64,000 bases of DNA from Streptomyces sp. NBC_00258 (GTDB taxonomy: Bacteria > Actinomycetota > Actinomycetes > Streptomycetales > Streptomycetaceae): NCBI RefSeq assembly GCF_036182465.1, contig NZ_CP108081.1, forward strand, positions 4,712,001 to 4,776,000, read 5' to 3'. The first letter of the stretch is position 1. Every line of letters begins with the position of its first letter. Shown here in pieces: positions 55,085 to 63,115 of this stretch. The notes under the pieces were generated by a model. That model did no database searches. It saw only the letters and a program-made list of their open reading frames with translations, and was not told where the DNA came from. The translations under genes and the position numbers were made by a program.

Positions 55085-55915
55085 TCACCCCCAGGTGAGC
55101 AGCTCACCGGTCGCGGTGAGCCCCATCGAAAACCCCAGTGCAATGCGCCGCGCGCCCTGGCCCGCTCGCACTGCGTGGAAGTTGCGCGGGTCGAGCAGCA
55201 ACGCATCTGCGACGCGGGGCTGGATCTCGACCGACTCGGCGTCTCCCACCACTTCCTCGGCATAGCCATAGGACTGCGGCAGTCGGAACGTCTCGTCACG
55301 TGGATGCCAGCGGTGCCGCCAGATGACGGTCTCTCCCCCGGTGTCTGGCACGCTGAGGTAGAGATTGAACGCGAACTGCGCCACCAGTGGGGCGTCCAGC
55401 AGATCGCCCTCGAACTCACGCAAGGAGTCGTCGAAGTGGATCCGGAAACCGTAGTTGGGCTCGCGGGCCACTCCGGGCGCCATCTCCCGGCCGCCGCGGC
55501 GCCCCACCGAAACCCTCCCCGGCCAGTCCACGGCCAACGACTCACGGCACTTCGCGAAAGGGTCGTACGGGAGTCCGAGGCCCTGCCAGGCATGGCCTCC
55601 GGCCTCGACGGCAGACCAGTAGCCGTCAGAGACCCCGCCTTCCTTCGTGCGGTGGTCGCTGACGCCGACACCGAACCGCATCACAGGAGGCTGAACCCGT
55701 TGCCTGCCGTATGCATCGAACGGGGCGCGCTCCAGGGCATGCAAGACCTCCGCGCACGCTTCCCCCGGCACGAAATCCGGCACGCGAACGGCCGCGCACC
55801 GTCCGGCAGCGAGATCAACGATGCCCTTGCGAGTGAAAGAAGCCGCGGTGACAACGCGGAAGAAGGAGTCATGCGGTACGGCATGTGAAGCAACAGGTAA
55901 GTCGACAGGACGCAT
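55085..55915 (-). CDS. 2-oxoglutarate/Fe(II)-dependent oxygenase-like protein, TTA-containing
   Basis: This 276-residue protein has the facial-triad pattern His160-x-Asp162 (FRIHFDD), His247 (RNFHAVRAG) and a following Arg256/257 for 2-oxoglutarate, on a jelly-roll with LVAQFAFNLYLSVPDTGGETVIW. It would hydroxylate or otherwise oxidise a small molecule or residue. Codon 6 is TTA (leucine), the rare codon read by the bldA tRNA. The ATG at 55915 has GGGGGCC just upstream; an in-frame start 16 codons earlier is possible. It lies 78 bp after the 64-aa gene, so co-transcription is likely. Confidence 0.78.
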   Translation of the reverse strand: MRPVDLPVASHAVPHDSFFRVVTAASFTRKGIVDLAAGRCAAVRVPDFVPGEACAEVLHALERAPFDAYGRQRVQPPVMRFGVGVSDHRTKEGGVSDGYWSAVEAGGHAWQGLGLPYDPFAKCRESLAVDWPGRVSVGRRGGREMAPGVAREPNYGFRIHFDDSLREFEGDLLDAPLVAQFAFNLYLSVPDTGGETVIWRHRWHPRDETFRLPQSYGYAEEVVGDAESVEIQPRVADALLLDPRNFHAVRAGQGARRIALGFSMGLTATGELLTWG

Positions 55916-55993
55916 TGTGGCCCCCGTATCTCCGAGACCTTGACCGCTGGGCCGTTGCACCACCGGGGAGAACCGCCAGGATCGCGCGATCCG

Positions 55994-56188
55994 TCAGACG
56001 GGCCGGACGTGGCCGAAGTCCCGGAACGCCGTCGCCGCGCTGAGCTCCAGCACGTGACGTTCAGCGTCCAGGGCTTCCTGCGCGATTCTCCGCGCGATCT
56101 CCAACCGTGACGTTCGGTCGCTCTCCCCAGCCTCCGGCTCGTCCCACTGCCGTAACAGTTCGTCCTCTTGTTCATCCGGGAATGGCAT
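55994..56188 (-). CDS. 64-aa acidic helical protein, TTA-containing
   Basis: MPFPDEQEDELLRQWDEP... is a small Glu/Asp/Arg-rich protein, almost wholly helical, without Cys, signal peptide or membrane segment. The start ATG 56188 has a clear GGGGGGATCAGACC box. Codon 12 is TTA. It is immediately upstream of the 2OG oxygenase and could be its partner, regulator or, less likely, substrate peptide. No family was recognised. Confidence 0.65.
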   Translation of the reverse strand: MPFPDEQEDELLRQWDEPEAGESDRTSRLEIARRIAQEALDAERHVLELSAATAFRDFGHVRPV

Positions 56189-56246
56189 GGTCTGATCCCC
56201 CCAAGCGGTCAGGTACAGATCCGCATCGGTGCCTCTGTGTAACCTT

Positions 56247-56265
56247 CTCCACTCAGAGAGTGGAG
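56247..56265. terminator. Perfect hairpin CTCCACTC-AGA-GAGTGGAG
   Basis: Eight-base-pair arms with a three-base loop lie between the NLR-like gene stop (56328) and the 64-aa gene start (56188) on the minus strand. It may terminate the NLR transcript or serve as an operator for the downstream pair. Confidence 0.6.
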
Positions 56266-56327
56266 GTAGTCGATGCTACGCGCAAGACCTCAACCGGCTC
56301 TGTCTTTCGGTGAGTTCGAGCCGGATT

Positions 56328-59240
56328 TCACAAGTCCTTTAATGTTTTGTTCAGCAGATCGCTGGTCAGTCGAACTTCTGGATGACCCTCGCCCAACACT
56401 CTGCGTTGATCGTCAAGTAGCTCCCTGAACAACACCAGAGTCTCTGGTACACGCACCTGCATCAGCAGTGCGATGCCGAGTTGGTAGCGCAGCCGTAGCG
56501 CCGGGTGGGAGTCGGCTGACCTCTGGGCACACTCCAGCGCGCTTCGGATCTCCCTCTCCGCCTCCACAGGCCTTTCCTGTTCCCGCAAGCAGCGGGCCAG
56601 TGTCTCTCGCACGTGCAGGGTCTCCGGTGTACCGGGCTCTCCCGTGGCCAGTCGGATGCGCAGGATCTCCCGAAGATCCGCCCCCGCCTCCCTGATACGC
56701 CCCTGCAACATGACTGCTCGTGCCAGGCTGTGCCAGACGACGAGAGTGTCCGAGTGTTCCGGCCCCCGCTCGGGATTCTGCCGCTCGTCCTCCACCACTG
56801 CGCTCAGTACTTGCTCCGCCTCGGCCCACCTGTTCTGTTCCAGGATGGCCCGGGCTAGTTTGTGACGGCTGGCGAGCGTGTCGGAGTGCTTCTCACCGAG
56901 GGCTGCCGTACGTCCGGCGACGACCTCCCGCAGTTCCTCCTCCGCCTCCCGGTGCTCGCCGTACTCCAGCGAGATGCGGCCCTTCTCGTGGCGCAGAGCA
57001 AGGATCTCCCGGTCATCACAGTGATATCCCAGCGACTCGCAGTTGGCGACAATCGGCAGCAGCAGCTCACGGGCCTCCCTGAGCAGGCTCGCCACCAAGA
57101 GATACCGGGTGGTGAGCCGGGCGAGTTCCAGAGCATGTGCGATCAAGTCCTGGTCCCCCGTGGGCACAGTCCCGTTTCCTCCTGTGCGGAGGTGAAGAAG
57201 GGCACGCGTCACTTCGATGGAGTGCGGTGCGACAGTGACCCAGGTCTGCCAACTGCCCGGCTGGTCCGGGTCCCGGTCCCGCACCGCGTCCAGCAGCATC
57301 CGGACGTTGAGCCCGTAGTACGCGGCACGTCGGTGCCTGACATCCTCGTCGTCGCGAAAGATGCCCCGTACGACCGGATGGAGCGACAGCACCTGCAACA
57401 GGTTCTCGTCGCTTTTCTCGCTCAGCGGGGCCACCTCAACGAGACCGAGGGTATTCAACCCTGAGAGCGCTCGACGGCGCTGTTCGGGCGTCGACCCGGC
57501 AAAGAGCGGGGATCGCGCCAGGGCGTCGCCGCCGACCATGATGCGGAAGGGGATCGGAGTGTTGCTCAGGCACGCGAACGCCTTCAGCAGGGGTACGGCC
57601 TGGGGAAGTCCACGCTGTGCCAGAAGCCGGAGGGACATGCGATAGACGTGCCCGACCTTCTCCAGCCCGAGCGACTCACCGGTCTGTTCGCTCCGGATAC
57701 CCGCCGGAAAGTCGAAGCGGCGCCGCAAGGCCTCACCGTAGCTCGCGAAATCCCTGGCCTCCGAACCGTCGAGCGACACTCCCGATTCGGCCACCTCTCT
57801 GATGTAGTCGGCAGCAGCCACCAGCGCAAGGGGGATACCACCCAGTTGGCGTGCCAACAACCGTGCCTGCTCCATCGTTCCGCACAGTCGTCCGGCACGT
57901 TCCATGAGCATCGACGCGCTGTCCTGTTCGTCCAGTAGCGGTACATCGTGGACACGACTCCAGCGGCCCCAGGCCTGTTCCCTTCGATCCCGGCTGGTGA
58001 CGACCACCAGCCCGTCCAGGGCGGTGGGCGCTCGCAACCAGCCGGTACCTTCCGAGACCGCTCCGCCGCCCGGCCCAAGTTGCGGAGGCTCATCGACGTC
58101 GTCGAAGACCAGCAGCCAGGGTTCCTCCAGCTTGTTGAGATAGCTCCAAATCAGATCGGTCTGGCTGCCGTTGCCCCGCCAGGTGGCGTCGGTGATGCTG
58201 ACCGGTATGCCGAGGAGTCGAGCGACCTCCAGCATGCTCTGGCTCAGCCGGTCGGCCCTGACCCACCACACGCGTCGTCCCTGTTCTCTCGCGAGATACG
58301 CGATTTCCAGGGCCATCCGGCTCTTTCCGCGGCCTCCGGGTGCCGCCAGCACATGGACTCGCTCAGCGTGCGCGGCTGACAGAATCGAGCCGACGATGCC
58401 CTTCCGGTTCTGGCCGTGGAGCGTACCCTCCTTGAATGGCAGGGTGACGGAGTAGGGGCCCTGCTCATCGCTGGCCAATTCAACGAGTTTCGGTGACTCC
58501 TGGGGTAAAAGAGGCTCCTGGGGAGGCTCAGCGACTCCTTCAATCGCGGCTCTCAGTACCTGATATGACTGTGCCTTCCTGTTGGCGGGCTGGACAATGG
58601 TGAAATGGTCTCCGTCAACGACGCCACCATCGGTGAATCCCGTTTTTGCGTCGACGGCCAGTACGACGTTGTCGGTCGCCCCTCCGTACGCGGATATGGG
58701 AATTTTACATTCCGTCTCACTGACGGTTCGAGCATGCACCACAGACCTGATGACTCGAGACCGCGCTTCCTGAACGTGTCGATTGCCGATCGGGCGCAGC
58801 TCTCGTTCCTGGGGATGGTTCCAGAACCAGAGAAGCTTCCTGAAGAAGAGAAAGAACCCCGAGCCGCTGTTGGGGCACCCATACATAACGATGTGCTTGA
58901 TCTGCGCCAGCTCACGCCCTAGAGCGTTGGCGAGCTTCCGGGCGAGGAACCGCTGCACCACCAGGCCACCCTGGCTGTGCGTTGCCAGTACGATCGGCGC
59001 ACCGTCGGCGCAGCGCGTACTAAGCCATGTCCCCAACTGGTCCGCGATGTCATCGATTTCGGCGATTCGACGGTCCGGCCGCAGACGGATCTTGGGCGAG
59101 TTGTACTCGAAACAGTGCACAGTGACCCGCCCCTTCACCGCCGGATCCGCGGTGACACGCTTCTTGAAGATGTCCCAGGTGCCGGCACCCCCGAAAAGTC
59201 CGTGCACAAAGACCAGATGAACAGGTCCAGGTATCCCCAT
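56328..59240 (-). CDS. NLR-like STAND protein: alpha/beta-hydrolase - NB-ARC NTPase - TPR-type C-terminus (TTA-containing)
   Basis: This 970-residue tripartite protein has an N-terminal hydrolase (1-235) with FVHGLFGG, nucleophile Ser89 in THSQGG, candidate Asp190 (GGATDNVV) and His212 (GDHFTIVQP), like SERAC1/SesB-type lipase domains. The central STAND domain (~270-640) has P-loop APGGRGKS (300-307), Walker B WLLVFDDVDE (380-381), VVVTSRD sensor, LGGIPLAL (GLPL-like) and LSLHPVV (MHD-like position). The C-terminus (~640-970) is helical TPR-like sensor sequence (HSDTLASRHKLARAILEQN; HSDTLVVWHSLARAVMLQGR). Codons 245 and 967 are TTA. The GGAGGTACCCA box fixes the ATG. Architecture matches fungal NLRs and bacterial antiphage STAND proteins; a defence or signalling role is inference. 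Confidence 0.83.
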   Translation of the reverse strand: MGIPGPVHLVFVHGLFGGAGTWDIFKKRVTADPAVKGRVTVHCFEYNSPKIRLRPDRRIAEIDDIADQLGTWLSTRCADGAPIVLATHSQGGLVVQRFLARKLANALGRELAQIKHIVMYGCPNSGSGFFLFFRKLLWFWNHPQERELRPIGNRHVQEARSRVIRSVVHARTVSETECKIPISAYGGATDNVVLAVDAKTGFTDGGVVDGDHFTIVQPANRKAQSYQVLRAAIEGVAEPPQEPLLPQESPKLVELASDEQGPYSVTLPFKEGTLHGQNRKGIVGSILSAAHAERVHVLAAPGGRGKSRMALEIAYLAREQGRRVWWVRADRLSQSMLEVARLLGIPVSITDATWRGNGSQTDLIWSYLNKLEEPWLLVFDDVDEPPQLGPGGGAVSEGTGWLRAPTALDGLVVVTSRDRREQAWGRWSRVHDVPLLDEQDSASMLMERAGRLCGTMEQARLLARQLGGIPLALVAAADYIREVAESGVSLDGSEARDFASYGEALRRRFDFPAGIRSEQTGESLGLEKVGHVYRMSLRLLAQRGLPQAVPLLKAFACLSNTPIPFRIMVGGDALARSPLFAGSTPEQRRRALSGLNTLGLVEVAPLSEKSDENLLQVLSLHPVVRGIFRDDEDVRHRRAAYYGLNVRMLLDAVRDRDPDQPGSWQTWVTVAPHSIEVTRALLHLRTGGNGTVPTGDQDLIAHALELARLTTRYLLVASLLREARELLLPIVANCESLGYHCDDREILALRHEKGRISLEYGEHREAEEELREVVAGRTAALGEKHSDTLASRHKLARAILEQNRWAEAEQVLSAVVEDERQNPERGPEHSDTLVVWHSLARAVMLQGRIREAGADLREILRIRLATGEPGTPETLHVRETLARCLREQERPVEAEREIRSALECAQRSADSHPALRLRYQLGIALLMQVRVPETLVLFRELLDDQRRVLGEGHPEVRLTSDLLNKTLKDL

Positions 59241-59881
59241 TGGGTACCTCCGCAGCCATCAAGGCCAGTTGTTGGTGAGCGGGGAAGTGCGCCGCACCAA
59301 TCATGCATGAGCGGCCACCCAAGGGCCAAGGCTGTGCCCTGCGTCATCGCAGCCACGTTTGAGTGCGCCCTCTTGCGCCCTCTCATGCGCTCCTGCGCCC
59401 CACTGTGACCGGAGGCCCGCTAACCGAAATCACTGAGACCCATTCGCCAACCTGAGAGGCAACTTTCTTTCACATCGGTTGCGGCCCAAGAAGTGGTGTA
59501 CGGGTTCGATCCGGTCCGGAGGTTTGCTCCGGCATCTGGATGGCGCCCGCACAGACGAACGGCCGCTGATCTTCGAGACAAGCAGCGAGGCAGTACCGCC
59601 CAGTCGTCCTGCGCAAGTTGGACCCACTTGCGGGCTGCGGTGGCGGCGGCCCCGGCCCATCCTGGCCTTCCAACTACGCCGACCGAACCAGCAAAGATCC
59701 AGCAACCGGAAACCCGGCCCGGATTCAACTACCAGACAGCAACGTCCTCACCTGCGCAAAAACTCTTTCGCAACTCGCGAACCCGGCCCTTGAACGTTCC
59801 GGCGCAACGCACGGACCCGGACAGAAAATAGCCCCTGCCCTGCAGAGACGCAGACCAAGGGGCGATTCGAGGCGACGCCAG

Positions 59882-59970
59882 ACGTTGAAGCGGAATATCG
59901 ATGACTCTGCCACTACCTGCGAAATCCGCCTTTTTCGGGACACGATCCAGCTAGGATCCGGCGATGGGAC
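59882..59970. repeat. Flanking imperfect direct repeat B
   Basis: Begins ACGTTGAAGCGGAATATCGA and includes CTACCTGCGAAAT, GATCCAGC and GGATCCGGCGATGGGAC. It is the same orientation as repeat A at 53269-53357, aligned gaplessly with 26 mismatches over 89 bp by hand. Confidence 0.7.
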
Positions 59971-60076
59971 AGGGACGACTGACTACGTGGCCCACGCCCG
60001 CGGGCTGAACTGCCTGCGCCACGGCTCCGCCGGCCTTGGTACTGATGAGGTCGCGTATCCAACTGTCACCAGAGGT

Positions 60077-60280
60077 TCACCTGCGATCTGGTAATTGCCC
60101 GTCCCACACCGAGACAGCGCCATGCCCGTCACGAATGGCGTCGGAACCGACCGACAGCATCCCCACCATCCGACCCGGCACCGCCTGTGAATCGCGCAGC
60201 ATCGTCTTCTGCACCAGGTCCTCGGCCTCGTGGAACAAGCCCAGCATCCAGTAGCAGTAGGCCACCAACTCGCCGGCGCT
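60077..60280 (-). pseudogene. Fragment of ECF RNA polymerase sigma factor (region 2)
   Basis: The frame reads ELVAYCYWMLGLFHEAEDL followed by VQKTMLR, the highly conserved core of region 2 of ECF sigma factors (compare ELVAHCYRMLGSFHDAEDLVQ in TIGR02960-type proteins). It then loses similarity and ends after ~40 residues. Regions 1 and 4 are absent on both sides, so this is a decayed remnant. Confidence 0.65.
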
Positions 60281-60636
60281 GGGCTCGGGCCAACTTCGGC
60301 AGAGCTAGGCAGAGCATTGAGCACGTTGGCCGTGGGCGAACCGAGCACCTCTGGTGCCGGGACACAGGGAAGACCTCGGCCGGCCAAGAGCCCTGAGCAT
60401 TGCCCGGATCGGTCAGAACCCCGTATTCCGGAGTGGTTGTCGTGGTCGGCGAGCCCGACCCGAGTCCGGCCATGCTGCCGTGCCGCGGCGAGCACCACTT
60501 ACCGGTACTGCTCCGTCGGCGAGACGGACAACACGTCCTTGAATCGGCGGAACGGCCCCGGGCTGCCGTCGAGAGGGGTCATGGAAACTGACCCGGTCCG
60601 AACAGCTTGGCCACGACATGCACGCTGCTGCCGCCG

Positions 60637-63069
60637 TCAGCTCAGACGCACCCACTCGGCGATGGAGGGCACACCCTCCTCGTTGACGAGGAAGAGCATG
60701 TACCAACCCGGCGGCGCGATGTCACGGTTCTCCGTCACTCGCACGTCAAGCGTCCCACCACCCTGTCGCGCCATCACCAGATCGACAAGCCGTTGGTTGC
60801 TGTCGAAGGAGTGCGTCGTGACCCCGTTCCGCACCAGCGAGGCCCATCGGATGGCATCCGCGTCCGGAGTCACGACCGTCACCGTCTCGCCGTACTGCCA
60901 CTTTTCGGGAACCGAGCCGATGGTCGGGCGCCCTCCTCGGAAGAGGTAAGGCGGGCTGAAGATCTCCAGCCGCATCTCCTCGTTCTCGTCCGGCGGCTCG
61001 AAGGTGACCGATTGGCCACCCTCTGGGTTACCGCCCGCCGCGACAACCCGACCGTCCGGCAGCAGCACAGCCGTGGAGTGGTACAGGCGTGGCACGGTGG
61101 CAGCCGCCATCAGGCTCCAGCTGTCCGAGGCAGGGTCGTAGATTTCCGCCTCGTGCCGGGCCAGGGGCCCGTCCTCCTGCTTCAGCGAACCTCCGCCGAC
61201 GAAAACCGTGCGGTCGGGCAGCAGCACGGCGTTCAGGTGCAGCCGCGGCAGGCCCAGCGGCGCGGCCGCCGAGTAGCGGGGCTCGCCGGCGGTGAGATCG
61301 ACGACGCTGACCGCGTCCGTCGCGTCCGTCCGGTCGGGCTTGCCGACCGGACCACCGCCGATGACCATCACCCGCTGATCCTGGGCCGGGGGAAGGATCA
61401 CGCTGGCGGACTGGTTGCGCATGTCGGGCATGAGCAGGTCCGGAACCGCGACCACCTGAACGGGGTCGTGAGCGAGGTCGAGGATGCCGGGCTCGACGTC
61501 GAGCGGGTCGTCCATCCGCCCGCCGGAGAAAAAGACCCGGCCGTCGGCCATCAGAAACAGGTGGGCGTACAGCGGCAGTCCGGGGAAGCCGGGCTCCAGG
61601 TCCGTCTCTCGCCAGTCGTCCGTCTCAGGCGAGTAGGTCTCCAGCGTCTGGTTGTGACCCACGCCGGACTCGTCGAGTCCGGTCGTGGCCAGCACCGTCC
61701 CGTCGCCGAGCGCGATCAGCGTCGGGTACCAACGCCCGTGCGCCATCGAAGCAGCGAACGACCACTTCCCGCTGCCCGGGTCGAAGACCGCGACGTCCTT
61801 GCGGCCCTTGAACGGGTTGTAGGCGAGAGTGCCCCCGGCGGACAGCATCCGGCCGTCCGGGAGGAAGACGTCGCCGCCGCAGAACATGTCGAAGGGTCGG
61901 CCGTCTGCCGTACGCAGGGTCCCCGGGTGAGTGAAGGCGTTGCCCGGCGGGTCCCAGACGACGCTGGTGAAGACTCCCTCGTCCTCGTCGCCGAAGAGCG
62001 GGCTGTCGAACCGCACCACGCTGCTGCCCGACCCGGCGAAGAACAGCACGTCGCCCTTTGGCAGCAGCGCGGCGTGCACCGCCAGGACGCCCGAGTGGAA
62101 CGGCAACAGCTCCCAGCGCCCCTCTCGCGTGGGATCCGGTTCCAGCTCCAGCACCTGATACAGGCCCTGGTTCTGCTGCGGTGGGGCGTCGGCCATCGAC
62201 GCGATCAGCGTCAGCCGCCCGTCGACTTCCGCGACGGCGATCCCGCCGCCCTGGTTCTGCCAGGAGAACCAGTTCGGCACGCCGCGCCACGCTCCCCACC
62301 CATCGCCGGGCAGTCCGTCCGCGCCGAGGTCCCGGGCGATCCGGTAGAAGGCCTGGTTCTGGTCGAGGGCGTCGTCGACATGGAAGACGATCAGGTCGCG
62401 GCCGCCGTCCCGGTCGAGGTCGGCGACCGCGACGCCGCAGGCAGCGTTCTCCCACGAGAACCAGTCGGGGACGTCCTGCCACGGCGTCCAGCCGCCGGTC
62501 ACGGCACCGTCCGCCCCGAGTCCATGGCCGATCCGATACAGCCCCCGGTTCTGCTGCAGCCCGTTGTCAATCATGAAAACGAGCAGGTCGCGGACGCCCT
62601 GCGGGTCAGGCGGCGTCACGGCAACGGACACCCCCTGGTTCTCCCAGGAGAACCAGTCAGGGATGTCGGTCCAGGGCGTCCAGCCGCCGGTCACGGTCCC
62701 GTCGGCGGACAAGCCACGGCCGATCCGGAACAGCCCGCGGTTCTGCCCCGCTGCGCCATCCACCATGGCGACGACCAGGTCCTGGCGGCCGTCGGCGTCG
62801 AGGTCGGCGAGGGTGACTCCGGCACCCTGGTTCTCGTGGGAGAACCAGCCGGGGACATCGGCCCACGGCGTCCAGGGGCCCATGACGGTCCCGTCGGCGG
62901 ACAGACCCCGGCCTATTCGGAACAGCCCACGGTTCTGCCCCGGCGGGTTGTCGACCATGAACACGAGCAGGTCCTTGCGGCCATCGCCGTCGAGATCGGC
63001 CACCGCGACCCCGGCACCCTGGTTCTCGTGGGAGAACCAGCCGGGCACGGGTCGGAACACGTTCGGCAT
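60637..63069 (-). CDS. Galactose-oxidase-like copper-radical oxidase with N-terminal FG-GAP/VCBS-like tandem repeats
   Basis: An 810-residue protein. Residues ~8-310 are about 4.6 tandem ~64-residue repeats (VPxWFSxENQGxGVAVADLDxDG ... QNRGLxRIGxGLxADG), FG-GAP-like and probably calcium-binding. The rest is a kelch-propeller oxidase with a C-terminal DUF1929-type domain. All galactose-oxidase active-site positions appear: Cys397 (FDMFCGG) and Tyr448 (GRWYPT) for the Cys-Tyr crosslink, Tyr663-His664 (RLYHST) and His753 (VTTHSF). It would oxidise an alcohol or sugar and release H2O2. No signal peptide is visible. AAAGGGA precedes the ATG; the Dyp peroxidase gene ends 46 bp upstream. Confidence 0.87.
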   Translation of the reverse strand: MPNVFRPVPGWFSHENQGAGVAVADLDGDGRKDLLVFMVDNPPGQNRGLFRIGRGLSADGTVMGPWTPWADVPGWFSHENQGAGVTLADLDADGRQDLVVAMVDGAAGQNRGLFRIGRGLSADGTVTGGWTPWTDIPDWFSWENQGVSVAVTPPDPQGVRDLLVFMIDNGLQQNRGLYRIGHGLGADGAVTGGWTPWQDVPDWFSWENAACGVAVADLDRDGGRDLIVFHVDDALDQNQAFYRIARDLGADGLPGDGWGAWRGVPNWFSWQNQGGGIAVAEVDGRLTLIASMADAPPQQNQGLYQVLELEPDPTREGRWELLPFHSGVLAVHAALLPKGDVLFFAGSGSSVVRFDSPLFGDEDEGVFTSVVWDPPGNAFTHPGTLRTADGRPFDMFCGGDVFLPDGRMLSAGGTLAYNPFKGRKDVAVFDPGSGKWSFAASMAHGRWYPTLIALGDGTVLATTGLDESGVGHNQTLETYSPETDDWRETDLEPGFPGLPLYAHLFLMADGRVFFSGGRMDDPLDVEPGILDLAHDPVQVVAVPDLLMPDMRNQSASVILPPAQDQRVMVIGGGPVGKPDRTDATDAVSVVDLTAGEPRYSAAAPLGLPRLHLNAVLLPDRTVFVGGGSLKQEDGPLARHEAEIYDPASDSWSLMAAATVPRLYHSTAVLLPDGRVVAAGGNPEGGQSVTFEPPDENEEMRLEIFSPPYLFRGGRPTIGSVPEKWQYGETVTVVTPDADAIRWASLVRNGVTTHSFDSNQRLVDLVMARQGGGTLDVRVTENRDIAPPGWYMLFLVNEEGVPSIAEWVRLS

Positions 63070-63115
63070 CGCACATCCCTTTCAGATCGGCATTCGGCCG
63101 GCATGGGTCCGCCAG

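Larger units (their letters stand above)
59241..60636. other. Gene-poor accessory interval (repeat B and sigma-factor fragment)
   Basis: About 1.4 kb between the NLR-like gene and the galactose-oxidase-like gene without an intact gene. It contains the second flanking repeat and a short ECF sigma-factor remnant, both listed separately. Other short frames show no recognisable protein features, and the composition is lower in GC than the flanking core. Confidence 0.5.

Noticed and set aside
59495..59530. tRNA-like T-arm (GGGTTCGATCC)
   Set aside because: No acceptor, D or anticodon arms could be folded around it; taken as chance similarity.
53269..59970. Integrated conjugative element or prophage
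   Set aside because: No integrase, excisionase, replication or transfer gene and no tRNA attachment site were found; only the flanking repeat and unusual gene content remain as evidence of mobility.
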